Source: Homarus americanus (Eukaryota > Arthropoda > Malacostraca > Decapoda > Nephropidae). Taken from it: 64,000 nt of DNA. Numbering within the stretch: position 1 is the stretch's first letter; every line of letters begins with the position of its first letter. This document shows, in pieces, positions 1 through 16,179 of the stretch. The DNA is taken from NCBI RefSeq assembly GCF_018991925.1, contig NW_024727654.1, forward strand, positions 1-64,000, written 5' to 3'. Below the pieces are notes generated by a model that was given only the letters and a program-made list of their open reading frames with translations, was not told where the DNA came from and made no database searches. The position numbers and the translations under genes are program-made.

Positions 1-229
1 CTAGAATACAATAATAATTACCAAGCTTATTAGGCAAGATTCTACAGCCCAGCAGAAAGTAAATATAACATTGGACACAAATGACTTCATTACATACATT
101 GGTGGCTTGAACAAAGCCTCATTAGAAAGAAGGTGAAGGAACACACAGTGAACATACAGATTAATGTTTTAAGGTGGAGGCCACGCAGACTGCGCTGGGA
201 AATGTTTGGTTTATTGAGGCAGGGGGCAG
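1..229. other. Unannotated unique sequence
   Basis: Mixed-composition DNA leading into the G-rich array. I see no gene, repeat or splice pattern in it. Confidence 0.5.
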
Positions 230-935
230 GTGCACTGGCGGGTGAGGGCACTGAGGGAAGAGTGGCACCTGGCGGGTGAGGGCACTGGCGGGTGGAGGGG
301 GCACTGGGAGGGTGTGAGGGCACTGGCACGGCAGTGTGAGGGGCAATGGTGAGGGGCAATGGCGGGTGAGGGTGTGGGGTACGGCGGGTGAGGGAAAGGG
401 GAAGGAAGGGGGTGTGAGGGGCACTATGGGTGAGGGGCAAGGGGTGAGGGCAAGGAAGGGTGTGGAGGGGCATTGGCGGTGTGTGAGGGCACGGCGGTGA
501 GGAGCACTGGGTGTGAGGGGCACGGCGGTGTGAGGGGCAAGGAAGGGTGAGGGTACGGTGAGTGATGGCAGGGGCACTGGCGGGGAGGGACGGTGTGGTG
601 AGGGCAAGCAAGGGTGAGGGGCACGGGTGTGAGGAGCACGCGCGGTGAGGGGGCACGGCGGTGTGAGGGGCACGGCGGTGAGGCACGGCGGTGAGTGTGC
701 GCGAAGGGTGGAGGGCACGGGCGGGTGAGGGCACGGCGGCACGGCGGTGGTGAGGCACGGCGGTGAGGGCACGGGTGGGTGACGCGGTGAGGCGGCGGTG
801 AGGGTATCAAGGTGAGGCACGGCGGGTGAGGGCACGGCGTGGTGAGGGGGCGGGCGAAGGGTGAGGGCACGGGCGGCGTGAGGCACGGGCGGTGTGAGGG
901 CACGTGGCGGTGGCAGCACGGTGGTGTGAAGCACG
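230..935. repeat. G-rich degenerate minisatellite
   Basis: About 700 bases built from imperfect copies of GTGAGGGGCACGGCGG and close variants, with spacing roughly 15 to 20 bases. The plus strand is very rich in G and poor in C. Many GGG and GGGG runs lie a few bases apart, so G-quadruplex formation is plausible. The array is open in several minus-strand frames, but those frames only give Pro, His, Ser and Ala strings and are not genes. Confidence 0.85.
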
Positions 936-2340
936 CCACGCCGTTTTGGCGACCTGGCCAGGAGTGGAAGTTCTGCGCCGCCAAATCATTATTATTGTTG
1001 ACCCGGAGCCGCGACGAATTGGTGACCTGGTGCCACTGTGGGCGTCTTAGCACTTGGCGGCGTCCTGAACCCCGGTGAGGCGCGTAAGCAGAAGCGCCTA
1101 AGAAACGGTTCAAAGCATTCAAAGAGAAAGGTCCTTATTCAGGGAGGATGGTCATGAGAAGACAGTCTTAGAAAAGCAGAGAATAGGTACTAACATCTAG
1201 GAGGCAGAAGTTTAGTATTCAGGGAAGATGGTTCTAGCAGCCTGGCGAGAGGCGGGTTTTAGTGGTCGCAATTGGCGATGGCCCTGGAAAACGGCCTCGA
1301 GATGAGCCCTGGCATTTAATAGGATGGTTTTCAAGCTTCACCAGTTTCCTGCGTTCTTATAACGACAGTCATACAATATTGCCGATAGATAGATATACGA
1401 TAAAAAATGCTTCTAGCTTGAGGAAGTTAGGGGAATGTTGGTGCAGGGCAGGCGGGGTACTGTGGGCGGGGGAAATGAGCACGGTATTGGCGTGCCAGAT
1501 AAGCGGAGAATAATAAATTGGACTGCGCAGCTAGGCAAGAAACCCTTGTTACACGAAGTAGATAACAGTAACTGATAGGCGGAGTTGTAATTTAGCAGAA
1601 GTAAGGTAAGAGGAGCCGTTTATAAGCGGAGTGAATATTATGACACCCGCAAAGCCAGATGGAAAAGCCGCGGGCTGCAGACGTCTGCTGGCACTGGCGG
1701 ATGTCTTAACCATAAATTTTGGCTGTTTTTTTTTCATATTTTTAGAACGTAAATCCAATTATATGAGTAAAAGCGTCGTTCTCAGTTCTGGTAAGGGTGT
1801 GGCCTAGCAAGAGAAAATGTGAACAGGAAATGAGAAACTGTACATGAAAAACATTAATGTATTTTTCTTACTGGTAATCTCCAAAAGTATATTGAGGTAT
1901 TTTTCATATTTTTCAAGGCAAAATGAAGAAATCACTTGGGACCAAAATTCTAATGTAAGCAAAATATATAACCTCATTTTCCTTCCACTTAACAGGGAGA
2001 TATGAGAACGGAATATTACAGGCAAGAATGGAGTCATACTTTCGAGACTACCGTACCTATAGTCTGTTCACCCAAAGCCTGTAACCGAGGCCTAAGGTCA
2101 GTTTATAACAGGGCAGCTGATTGCAAGGTCACCACAGCCCTTAGCATTTAATCTATCCATCGTATTTATATCTGGGAAGCAAAAGTTAACATGCTAAACT
2201 TGTCACATAAAATATAAACAGAAGTATAAAAAAAGACACATTTTCTGTGACCATCCTCCACCGCGCTGGTGATGTAACGTGGGGAGTGGCTATGGCTCAC
2301 AATTTCTTCACTCATGTTGTTCCCTGCAACTGATAAATAT
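936..2340. other. Unannotated intergenic sequence
   Basis: About 1.4 kb of mixed DNA between the G-rich array and the first (GA)n tract. Short open frames are present, but none has protein-like composition together with splice signals. Nothing else is recognised. Confidence 0.5.
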
Positions 2341-2341
2341 T

Positions 2342-2344
<3 letters not shown>

Positions 2345-2379
<35 letters not shown>

Positions 2380-2418
2380 AAAGAGAGAGAAAGAGAGAGA
2401 GAGAGAAAGAGAGAGAGC
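2345..2418. repeat. (GA)n microsatellite, interrupted
   Basis: Dinucleotide GA tract with a few AA and AAG interruptions. It is the first of more than ten GA/CT tracts in the window. Confidence 0.95.
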
Positions 2419-3660
2419 ATAAATGGTTTTATGCAAAAGCATCATTATAGCATTGTTACATGATGATGCCAGAGTAAAAAAAAAGAACTGTACCAACACA
2501 CCTCCTCCCTCCCTCCCTCACATGTGCCAAAGCTGACATACTAAGCTGCAAGCCAACGGCGTCCATAAGAGGTAACGTACTTGTCTTGTGTTAATAAAGC
2601 TTAGATCTCAGAGGGAGTCAAGTCCCTCAGAGGGGGTCACCTCAGAGGGGTCATGCCTGAGCCCTGGATTTAAGATTACAATACCTCAAGGATTGTTTGT
2701 CTCACTTAGAAAAATTTCAGGCAATTGAGATAAATTGAGCAGATGTTCTTAATGATATTTTACTATAATTAGAAGTAGTTTATTCCAAGCCACAGAAAAC
2801 TGATTTACAGCTTTGAGAATCAAAAGCTTGTTATGTATACACGTAGACGTAAGTATAAGATAATACCAAAAATATTTTGATGTTTTAATTTCCAATAAGT
2901 TGTGAGGAAGCGCCTGATACCGAACAATCCCGGAGAAGGTGAGAAAGACATGGGTGGCCTAAAAGGTTCCAAGGGTAGTGATTCATTTTCACCCTAAAGG
3001 CTCAGAGAACCACCGACAGTGACCCGCCTCACCACAGCTGCTGGTCCACCCTACACCACCAGACGATTAAATGACACAAAAATCATCCCGAGCCAGGAGG
3101 TCGCTGCTGAAGGACAAAGACCTCTTTCTCAACTTCAAACAAACACAAAGTGATGTTTTGTTAAACCTCAGATGAGAGGTTAAAATGTCATTTTGTCCAG
3201 AAACATAATTTTGCATTAGACAAACCAAATAAGTAAGGAGAGGGTCTACAGGAGGGGGGTTAGGTGTGGAGGGGGTCATGACAGTGATGACCGCATGCGC
3301 TGCTCTGGTTCTTTGTTTCTATTTTTCTTCTTCCTAATATTTTTCTCTTTCTTCCTTTTTTTCTTTTTTTTCACATCTTCGCTCTTCCAACTTCCTAATT
3401 CACTTGTTCTTCTTTCCCATCCTCCTCTTTCACTTCCCTCCTTCCTCCTTCCTTCTACCACCACCCCTCCATTATTTCGTTCTCACCCCAGCAGTACACC
3501 AATGTGACGCAGCCAGGCAGGTTGTCACCATCAAAAAAAGTACCAACAGTTGGGTGATCTAATTTCTGTAAGACAATGGCATTGGGTATTAGTATGACCC
3601 AGCCACCCCGTGATTAGGCGTGACATCTGTTATATTGGTGTGAGGCCCACCGGGTTCTTA
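2419..3660. other. Intergenic sequence with short repeats
   Basis: Contains a small degenerate cluster of CTCAGAGGG at about 2,608-2,655 and a pyrimidine-rich stretch at about 3,300-3,480 made of TTC, TTT and CCT. No gene is seen. Confidence 0.5.
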
Positions 3661-3663
3661 ATA

Positions 3664-3701
3664 CACAACACACACACACACCACACACACACACACACAC
3701 A
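3664..3701. repeat. (CA)n microsatellite
   Basis: Short CA tract with one CC interruption. From here to 4,316 the DNA is mixed, with a degenerate GT/GGTGG-rich stretch at about 3,910-4,075 that gives no protein-like frame. Confidence 0.9.
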
Positions 3702-4316
3702 GCTTATTCATGTCACGGCCAAGCGAGATCCACAGGAGCCAGACCGCCACACACCGACTTATCGTAAGCTTTAACTCCTGTCCTCAGCTGTCCAGGAAGC
3801 CGAGCTTTCACCTCGACAGCTTCCTAAAACGTCGAGGAGAGGGGGGAGGAGAGAGGTAAAGCGAAAGGAGGGAGGAGGAGAGGTAGAGGTAATAACATAG
3901 GTGTTCTATGAACATTAATAGGTGGTGGTAGGGTGAGTGATGGGGTGGATGAGATGATGGTGGTGTTTGGGGTGGTGGGGACAGTAATGGGTGGTGTATG
4001 GCGTGTTAATGAGTGTGTATGGCGGTAATGAGTGGTGTTTATGCGGTGATGGGTGGTATGTGGGTGGTGATGGTGGCCTGATTTTAGGCACTACCCCGCC
4101 CACAGTCTCGTAACCCCTGGCGCTATCGTGTAATATTACCACAGTATCAGACTCCTACCGGAGGCTGCTACCTTGCCACGGCGCCCTTCTGCTTCTCTTC
4201 AACCACACCTGCTGTCGTTGCTTCATCTGTACATACACCTATTGCTATTGTTGCTTCTTCATCTGTACCACACCTGCTACTAGCCTGGTGATTTGTCAAG
4301 ATATTTTGTTCAATAC

Positions 4317-4585
4317 CACCACCGTATACTTGATCCACCTCCATACTTGATCCACCGTACTTGATCCACTGCATACTTGATCCACCGTGTACTTGATCCA
4401 CCATATACTTGATCCACCGTGTATTGATCCCACCGCATACCTTGATCCACTGTGTACTTGATCCACAGGTACTTGATCCACCGTATACTTCGATCCACCG
4501 TGTACTTGATCCACCGTATACTTGATCCACCGTATACTTGATTCACCGTATACTTGATCCACTGCATTGATCCACCGTATACTTG
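4317..4585. repeat. 16-bp minisatellite array
   Basis: Roughly 17 tandem units of CTTGATCCACCGTATA with substitutions and small indels; some units lose or gain one to three bases. The unit length is not a multiple of three, so all minus-strand frames stay open and show Trp-Ile-Lys and Asp-Gln-Val strings. These are repeat translations, not proteins. Confidence 0.93.
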
Positions 4586-4802
4586 ACTTCTAAATCTCCA
4601 GTCCTGTACAATTGTGACCAGAATCCTTCAGCTACTTGGCCACATATGACCATTTGAGTCATATAATGTGTAAGTGGTTTATATCTACTAAACTCTTCAT
4701 TTATATATGTTTATCTCATATCTTTATAAAAATTCTACACCTAATTTTGCGAACTGAAAACCTCGATTTATCAGGTGTTCATTTTATTCTAATGATGCTA
4801 AA

Positions 4803-8350
<3,548 letters not shown>

Positions 8351-8358
8351 ATGTATGT

Positions 8359-8359
8359 A

Positions 8360-8452
<93 letters not shown>

Positions 8453-8980
8453 CGGTTTATTAATAGAGTTGCAGCCGGTGGCTGAAAATATACAGACTTA
8501 CATTTGATTTAGACATAATGATATAATATACATTTACAGGGCTGTGCAGTACATAAATCAGGAGTTGTTTATTATTTTAACAATAGATGGGATGGTGCTA
8601 TTCTTATATCTATCAGTGCGGGCTCTTATGGGCTGAATTTTGTTGTAGTGGCAGACTGCGCGAGGTGGGTGGGGGGCTGCCGGTGGCAGGAGGTGGCGAT
8701 GGCGAGGGTGGTGAATTAGTTGGTTGCCAAACCTTTCCAGTGCTTGGTGGTGGAGGTCACTGAGGGATGGCATTTCCAGGGTGGAGAGAGCGTTGGTGTA
8801 GCCGGAGTATTCTGAGCCGAGCATGATTCTGCAGGCCCTTTTCTGTACCTTCTCTAGCTGACGTTGTTGGGTGGAGTTGAGAGAAGACGACCAGGCTGGT
8901 GACGCATACGTTAGTTTGGGGAGAATAAAGGCGTTGTAGATGGTCCTCAGCTCTGGCGTGGGTGTCCTAAGCGACCTAAG
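8359..8980 (-). mobile_element. Family B copy B1: 5'-truncated jockey-like LINE tail
   Basis: This is the 3' end of a non-LTR retrotransposon on the minus strand. Reading back from about 8,980 to the stop at 8,558-8,560, one frame of about 140 codons stays open. It matches the C-terminal end of jockey/CR1-group reverse transcriptase: Ile-Leu-Pro-Lys-Leu-Thr-Tyr-Ala-Ser-Pro-Ala-Trp, then the helix LEKVQKRACRI, then a Leu-rich tail ending IVKIINNS. A 3' UTR of about 100 bases with an AATAAA signal follows, and the element ends in an (ATT)n tail, read as (AAT)n at 8,359-8,451 on the plus strand. The polymerase palm and endonuclease are missing, so it is a dead fragment. Three related copies occur in the window. 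Both flanks are TATG/GT-rich, which suggests insertion into such a tract. Confidence 0.85.
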
Positions 8981-9700
8981 TGTATGTATGTGTGTGTGTG
9001 TGTATGTCTACTGTATGTTTGTCTAACTTATCATTTTTTACTCTGGATGATGAAGACTATCGCTTGTAGGGTCAAAGTTCAAGGTCTGTGAGGAGGAAGG
9101 GGGGGGGGTATCGTGTGCACTGACTCTACGTTCTTGTTTATGTGACGCACTGTTTGTTTTGACTGACACCTGCTCGTCATAACAAGGTGATTGGTGGTTG
9201 TCTCTCACGCCACACACCTTCATTGTTAACCACTCTTACCACCTCTCCTTCCTTCACCAATTCCTTCTCTCCCTCCTTCGTTTTCCTCTATAACCACCTC
9301 TCCCCTCCCCTCCCTCCTCACTTCTCTCCCTCCCTCGCTACATCCCTCTCTCCCTTCCCCCCTCGCCTCTCCCCCCTTCCCTCTCTGTCTCTCCCTTCAT
9401 CGCCACCTCCCTTTCTCCCTTCTTCCTTCGTCACTTTCCCTCTCACCTACTTTCGCTTCTTCTCTCTTTCTCATCCTCCCACTTCATTCATTTTGCCTCA
9501 CCACACTACTACTACTGCTGGGGAAGGAGGAGGAGGGAGGGAGGAGGGAGGGAGGGAGGATGAAGTGTCTCCTTGAAATAAATTGTAATTGAGGAGGTGC
9601 TGTAGTAGTGGGGGGGGGGAAGGGGGGGAGTTCTTGCTGATCAGGAAAAAATGTGGGAGGAAATTTCTTGGGGAAGTGGTTAAGAGAGAGCGGACGTGAT
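8981..9700. other. Intergenic, pyrimidine-rich stretch
   Basis: A short TATG/GT tract directly after the B1 element is followed by a CT-rich plus strand at about 9,225-9,490 (CTCCCT, CTCCTT) and then GGA-rich DNA at 9,518-9,562. No gene. The pyrimidine stretch gives Ser-Pro-Leu open frames. Confidence 0.6.
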
Positions 9701-9701
<1 letters not shown>

Positions 9702-9745
<44 letters not shown>

Positions 9746-9768
9746 CTCTCTCTCTCTCTCTCTCTCTG
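9702..9768. repeat. Compound (AC)n(TC)n microsatellite
   Basis: About 20 AC dinucleotides pass directly into about 14 TC dinucleotides. Confidence 0.95.
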
Positions 9769-12700
9769 ACAGCTAAAGCAAGCTCCATTTGTTACCTTGA
9801 CGTTATTCTAATGCCAGTGTAGCCAAGACTTTGTGGTTGGACATGACATCTTGACCTGCTCAGTGCTTGTCTAGTCATTTCTTGAAGGTCGACATGTGTG
9901 TGGGGGGGGGGAAGGCTGACTAAGGGGGGCGTGACCACCTACCAGTAGTAGTCGTTCTGGGGTCTAGTTTCCCGGTCACGCTGTCGCACTTGAGGTCACA
10001 GATAATTTATATATTTTTCTCTGTATTCTGGGGGAACGTTAGGTTTAATTTTAGTTCTCTGTGGCGTTTTGGGGTTTATGTTTTGTATCATTACTACGAT
10101 ATTTTGTAATTCTGATTATTAATGGGAGTAGTTTGTGTTTAGAAACTGAAAGCAGAGTTTGAGGTCGTTGATTTTAGTTACCCTTATATTTTTTTTTTTG
10201 GTTACGTTTTCTGTGTTAAGTGCTTTACCTTTGATGGGGGACGTGTTTAGATTTTTTTGTTCAGAAACGTAAGTAAAATAGACGTTGGAGGCGTTAGTCC
10301 CTCCTTTATTTTTATCTAAGTTTTGTGTCCTTCAGTCAGTCAGTCAGTCAGTCAGTCAGTGGCGAAGGGGATAAACGTAAAAAAAAAATGGCAAGGGAAT
10401 TCATTTTTGTTGCCCATCTGTTTTAACTCTGTTTCTTGTGTCATTCATTAATTGTCTTGGATTTGTAAACTTGTAAATAAGGCAAATTTACAAGGGATAC
10501 ACTGTTGTTGTTATAAGGTATTACTGCGCCTCAACAATTAAGGTTTTTAAGTGCGTATTCTATGTTAGGTTAGGAAATACACTCGTTATCAACAGCTAAA
10601 TATTAAGTGTGTTGGGGTGTTCCTATGACAGCCGGTAAACATGTGAATCTATGCATCCAGGTGAAGGTTCGGTGTGTGTGTGTGTGTGTGCGTGTGTGTG
10701 TGTGTGTGTGAACCTTGACAGAGCTCGGGAAATACCCTGACGGAGGAGGAAGTTGTGTTGATGTGGAGTGACCTTCTGTTGTGTGTGTGTGTGTGTTGTC
10801 TCTCACTTGAAGATACTCTCAAATTTTCCTCCTTGCCACTGCGCAGAACCAGACAGGCTCACCACCTTCCACACGCCCTCAAAAATCCCAATTAAAATCA
10901 CAGACAGACAGACACACCTGGGGAATGTGAAGTTTTCTGTGGGAATGTATGAATAAACTTGGTCTGGTTTATGAGCACGCCAGTAGTGACCGGGCTGTCA
11001 GGTGTGTAATGAGACAGACCGCAGGCACCACCTTCACGCCGCCAGGTGTGGCCTGCGGACGGGCGATGTTCCCACGCCTACCGCGACCTTGGCCAGTGTT
11101 ACTCCTGGATCTGGGTTACCGGGCCTACACGAGGATTCTCAGAGCTTCGTTTGTTTACTGTTTTTGTGAAACTCTAAAAGTGAAAATTTTAACCCAAGTC
11201 TACACGATGATTATCAAAAACATTGTACATTAATTGTTTGCTAACTGGAGACATAAGATAATTTAATACTGGTTGGGAAATAACTTATCAGAACATCTGA
11301 TGGTCATGATTCCCTAACTGGAGATATGAAAATATCTCGCGCCGATATATTTCAGTTGTGTCACACATTTGAAGGCTAAAATGGTGCTGATATTACACTG
11401 AGACTGTCCTGTAAGTGGCCGCCTCGCACGTGCAGGTATTTTAAGGATAAAAACATTGGGAGACAGAGACTCTTAAGTTATGTCCGTTCACGTCTTTTCC
11501 TCCTTGTTGTGGCTGTCTCTCGTTGAAAGTGTGACGCCATTTGGACCTCCGTCTGTGTGCCGTATCGTACAGACCTGTCACAATGTGAGCCTTTGTGGCG
11601 GTGACGTTACCCTTCTGTCCTTGTTGGTCACGAGCCGGTGCTGTCACCACTACCTGTGTTAGGGCCAGCCAGGTAGTCAGGACAGACCTCACCAAGTTTC
11701 TTCAACAGCTTCTTGATTAACTTTGGTGTGGTGGTTCTACTGACACTGTGGGCTGCTGGTAGTAACGGCCTGGTTGATCAAGGTGTCACCCGGTGTACTT
11801 GCCGTAGGTCGGGACGAGGTGTAGGAGCAGCACCGAAGTTGACAGCAGGTACAGGAGTGTAATGTGTGAGCTGTTAGTCATATTCAGGTTATAGGTTTCA
11901 TCACAATTAGATATCTGAATTTATATATAAATACCTAAATTAATGAATAAATAAAATACTGTTCATATGTTTTGTTTAATTTAATTTAATATAAAGGTGT
12001 GGGAGTCATCGCGTGAGGAGAGGTTGTAGGGAAGGCTGGCGTGTTGAGGTAAACAAGGGGGGGGGGACGGGTGTGGAGGGCGTAGCTCTGGCGGAGCTAG
12101 GAAGTTAGTGCCAGTAACAGGCAGGGCGTGTGTCACTTGTCTCATTGTCTCCCCCTTCCACTCCTCACTTTGCATCCGTGAGAACCCCTCGTTTCCTGGC
12201 TAGTTAGGGTACCCGGGGGCTCCGTCGTGACCACAGCCTCAACCGCCCACACTGCTGCCACTTCCGCCGCCGTCGTCGCCTCCGTCGCGTGCGTCTCCAC
12301 AACCACACTGACCACCACACCACACTGTGATGGTACCACTGCCAGCCACTACCCTGTTTTACCGAGGCCTCTACACCTGTTTGTCTTAACATAGATTAAC
12401 ATATATTAGTAAATTCGTGTTTTGTAATAATTGTTAAGTGTATAAGACGACCAATGAAGATGAACTGTGTAGTAATCACTTAAAAAGACTCAGATTAGTC
12501 AAGGCATCGTAAGAACTACACAAAATATTAATTGTGTTATGGGAGGAATGCACTGACGCTGACGAAGCAACCACCTTGTGAGCTACTGAAGGGGGTGGAG
12601 GAGGTGAGGTGCGCCACGAGTTAGCATGAGTCTAGCCGGGGACGCCAGAGACTTTCCCTAATGTAAAACAACAACAACAACAACAACAACAAAACACCAG

Positions 12701-13105
12701 ATGACGAGCTCGTTAAGGGGGGGGGGGTTGTTATGGGGTTTTATACTTAATTAATTCTTAAGTGGGAAAAAAATACCACCCAACCCTGACACAGATCCTT
12801 ATATGGCAGTGTTTATCAGTCGGTCTGTTGCCTCAAGTTACCAATAATTATACAACAGGCCAAGTGATTGTTACTCTTGATTGTTATTGACGAATAAAAT
12901 AACACGAATCTTTGCAATAACATGAATGGAATGAGTGTATACATGCCTTTCTGTTCTTCGTGCGTGAGAGACAGTGGCGCAGTTGTGAAGAGTGTTCCTA
13001 TTGCTGTGTGTATGTCGACGTGATGATATGATGAGGTGTGTCCCCGTGGAGTGAAGGGGAGTTGTGTTTATGGAGTGGTTTTGTATTGTATGTGTATTGC
13101 TGCTA
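9769..13105. other. 3.3 kb of mostly unique intergenic DNA
   Basis: Contains (CAGT)n at about 10,331-10,360, GT runs at about 10,673-10,710 and 10,780-10,797, and (ACA)n at about 12,667-12,691. The GC-richer stretches at about 10,980-11,130 and 11,480-11,670 are open in short frames but show no recognisable domain or splice pairing. No gene is supported. Confidence 0.5.
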
Positions 13106-13106
13106 T

Positions 13107-13143
13107 ACATACATACATACATACATACATACATACATACATA

Positions 13144-13187
<44 letters not shown>
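13107..13187. repeat. Compound (TACA)n(GA)n microsatellite
   Basis: Nine or ten TACA units followed by about 20 GA units. The junction is sharp. Confidence 0.95.
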
Positions 13188-13188
<1 letters not shown>

Positions 13189-13249
13189 ATGGCCTCGACT
13201 CCCTCACCTTGTCCAACATTCGTATAAGACGTCATCTCGTTCTCTTAAT

Positions 13250-13490
13250 TTTCCTTCTCTCTTATTCTAGTTTTATTTCTCTTTTTCCTCCTCCTCCTCT
13301 TCGTTATCATCTTCATCATCATCACCATCATTATCATTATCACTATTACCACCATCAACTCCTTCTCTTCCTCCTCCTCTTCTTCCCCTTCCTCTTCCCC
13401 TTCCTCTTCCTCCCGTTCTTCCTCCTCTTCCTTTCACAGCTTAAAATTCACCACAATTCACCACAATTCACCACACTTCACCACACAGAA
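13250..13490. repeat. Pyrimidine tract and 10-bp tandem repeat
   Basis: CTT/CCT-rich DNA with ATC/ATT islands ends in about four tandem copies of TTCACCACAA at 13,445-13,483. The open frame through it is a Leu, His and Ser string. Confidence 0.8.
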
Positions 13491-14152
13491 TAGGTCACAC
13501 CGCTACTCTGTATTCATCAACTGTTAACCTGAGGCGGATCATAACACATTCTCTCCTCTGCCTTCTTCATGAAACTCTCTTTATTTTTTATATCTATTTT
13601 GTATTTATTTATTCATTTATTTTCGTCCTGGGAGAAGAAAAAAAAATATTGAGGTGTTTTTTTTTTTACTTTATATTCGTATTTTTTCGTATTTTTTATT
13701 CTATAGTTTTATTATTATTGTTTTTCTTCTTCTTTTTACTGTTGTTGTTGTTACTCGTATTATTAGTGACAGTAGTAGTTGTAGTAGTAGTAGTGGATGT
13801 GACAATAGTAGTAGTAGTAGTAGTTGTTATTGTTATTTAATATTCATAAGTCAGGTGTGTAGTAGCCAGTGGGCACGAGCTGGGTGAGGTAGGTGGGGGG
13901 GGGGGGCTGGTGGCGTCACTCTGCCCCCGTCGTGGTATCAGGTTCATCCATTTGAATACTATGTGGTAACGAGGGTGACGTGGAGCATATTGAGTGACAA
14001 ACGGGCCCTTTCCATCCCCCCCTTTCCCCTCTCCCCCTTCCCCCTCACCCCCATTCCCCCACACAGTCCTAATCTTGACCCTTAGCTTATTTAGACTAGG
14101 GTATGTTAGGGGGGAGGGGTCATTAGGGTTGTGGCTTCCTCCTGATTCCGTA

Positions 14153-14470
14153 ATCCTCTTATAGCCTCCCTTTATATCCCTCCCTTACATCCTCCCCTTA
14201 TATCCTCCCTTTATATCCTCCCCTTATATTCCTCCCCTTATATCTCTCCTCCTTATATCCTCCTTATATCCTCCTTATATCCTCCATATATCCTCCCTTA
14301 TATCCCTCCCTTATATCCTCCCCTTATATCCTCCCCTTATATCCTCCCCTTATATCCTCCCCTTATATCCTCCCCTTATATCCCTCCCTTATATCCTCCT
14401 CCATTTATATCCTCCCCTTATATCCTCGCCTTATGTCCTCGCCTTATATCCTCCCCTTATAACCTTCCCC
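14153..14470. repeat. 13-bp minisatellite array
   Basis: About 22 tandem units of TTATATCCTCCCC, with variants carrying CTCC, CTCG or a missing C. The plus strand is strongly pyrimidine-biased. Confidence 0.93.
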
Positions 14471-14545
14471 TTTGAATTGGGAGTCCCATTATAACCCACC
14501 CGGGCACAGGTCACTGACCCACATCAGGGCCTGGGGAGCGAAAAT

Positions 14546-14546
<1 letters not shown>

Positions 14547-14596
<50 letters not shown>

Positions 14597-14655
14597 TAAT
14601 AATTCATAGTAAATAAATTTTTTAATAAAAAGACACAATTAAAATAAAATAATAA

Positions 14656-14723
<68 letters not shown>

Positions 14724-14733
14724 CACTGTAATA
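14547..14733. repeat. Two (AAT)n tracts
   Basis: Trinucleotide AAT runs at 14,547-14,594 and about 14,658-14,720 are separated by AT-rich DNA. No retroelement tail sequence adjoins them, unlike the AAT runs of family B. Confidence 0.93.
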
Positions 14734-14989
14734 ATAACAATAATAATAATAAAAAACCATAAAGGAATATAAAAATTAAAACAAAATCAATATTGAGAAA
14801 CAATATATGTATGTTGTGTTGTCACTAGTAAGAGAAACAATTGAGACCCTTCAATTGTGTGTAAATGAGGCAGAAAGACAGATCAGCAACCTGGGACTTG
14901 GTCACAATTTTTGTCGTGCCATATGGCAGCAGGGTCTACCATTAGCCAACACATTAAGCCATCTGTCCTAATGGTGGTGGGTGGTGTGT

Positions 14990-15190
14990 GATGGGGTCTG
15001 TTGTGGTTAGGACCATATTAGGACATGGGGCTGTTTAAGCAAGGGCCCATTAGGACTGGTTCTATTGTCATCGGACCTTATACGCACTGGGTTCTGTTTG
15101 GACTAGGCTTGTGAAGACTTTTTAAAATTGGGTCCTATTAGAACTGGGACATATTAGAACTGGGGCCTATTAGGACTAGGGGCCCCATAT
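14990..15190. repeat. Degenerate CCTATTAGGACTGGG-type repeat
   Basis: Several imperfect copies of a motif close to CCTATTAGAACTGGG occur at spacings of roughly 20 to 40 bases. The reverse complement of the same motif recurs at about 59,570-59,710, and a single copy lies at 46,619-46,645. Confidence 0.55.
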
Positions 15191-16179
15191 GATCAATCGC
15201 CGCTAGTCATGGGTTAGTGAGGTGGGAAGGTGTCCAATTGAGGCGTAGATCCGTTCATAAGCCCTCGGGGTGGGGTGGGGGTCGGGGCCGGGTGGTGGGG
15301 TGTGAATAAGAGAACATTATTGAAGAGAGGTGTGGCGTTACTACCCCTCGCTAGCACCACCCTCTGATATCCTGCCTCACACCCACCCCATCCCCCCCAC
15401 GCCGCCCATTGTTTACACCGCCCACACCTATCCGCCTCCGCCACCTGTAGTTCACCTCCGCCTACACTTGCCTCCCCTCTTGCCGCCCATCCTCCGCCGT
15501 CTATTGTTCACGCCGCCCACACCTGTCCACACCTCCGCCAGTTGTACTTCACGCCGCCTGCATCTGCTCCAGCCGCCTACCGTGTCGCCTTTTGTTGGAG
15601 CCGCCCATATCCTAATACCTGCCTCTCTGTAGATTCATCTCATCCTCCCAGGGTAACGTAGGTGCTGTGTGTGTGTGTGTGTGTGTGTGTCAGTTAGTCA
15701 GAAAGCCACCGTCCAACGCCACACCCCTTCGTCAGCGTCGTCTACAGGAGGTGCCAGTTTTTGCGTGTGGGTGCTGCAGCCTCCCTCACTTTCACCCGTC
15801 CGACCTCCGTAGGGGGGCGCCACCTGTGTTGTTATCTTCTCCCTGCTGGACATATTTAGCCCAGCGGGAGAGAGAGAGAGAGAGAGAGAGAGACTCGTGG
15901 TAATCTATTCAACATATTACTAAACCAAACGAGTACCAACAACTGTGAGACGAATATAAACCTATGAAGAGAAAGAACTTAACTAAATCCTTCAAAACTG
16001 TTCACCATCAGTCATTTTGAGACTGTACTGGCTCGTGGTAGAGGGAGTGCGAGCAAGAACAGTCAGGTTGATCAGGTAGTCAGTTGGGATGCTGTGGCAG
16101 ACTGACCCGAGATGTTGATGGGTGATTGGTGTGGATCTCCTTTGAATCCATAGAGGGAGGGATATGCAGGTGTGGTGTG
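15191..16179. other. Intergenic sequence with C-rich stretch
   Basis: About 15,360-15,610 is rich in CCGCCCACACC-like motifs resembling those at 56,583-56,703 and 60,700-61,200. GT at 15,664-15,690 and GA at 15,868-15,893 are microsatellites. No gene is supported. Confidence 0.5.

Noticed and set aside
230..935. rDNA spacer or ribosomal gene
   Set aside because: No rRNA-like conserved stretches; simply a G-rich tandem repeat.
14547..14733. A fifth family B retrotransposon tail
   Set aside because: Only the (AAT)n is present; the conserved 3' UTR next to it in the other four copies is missing.
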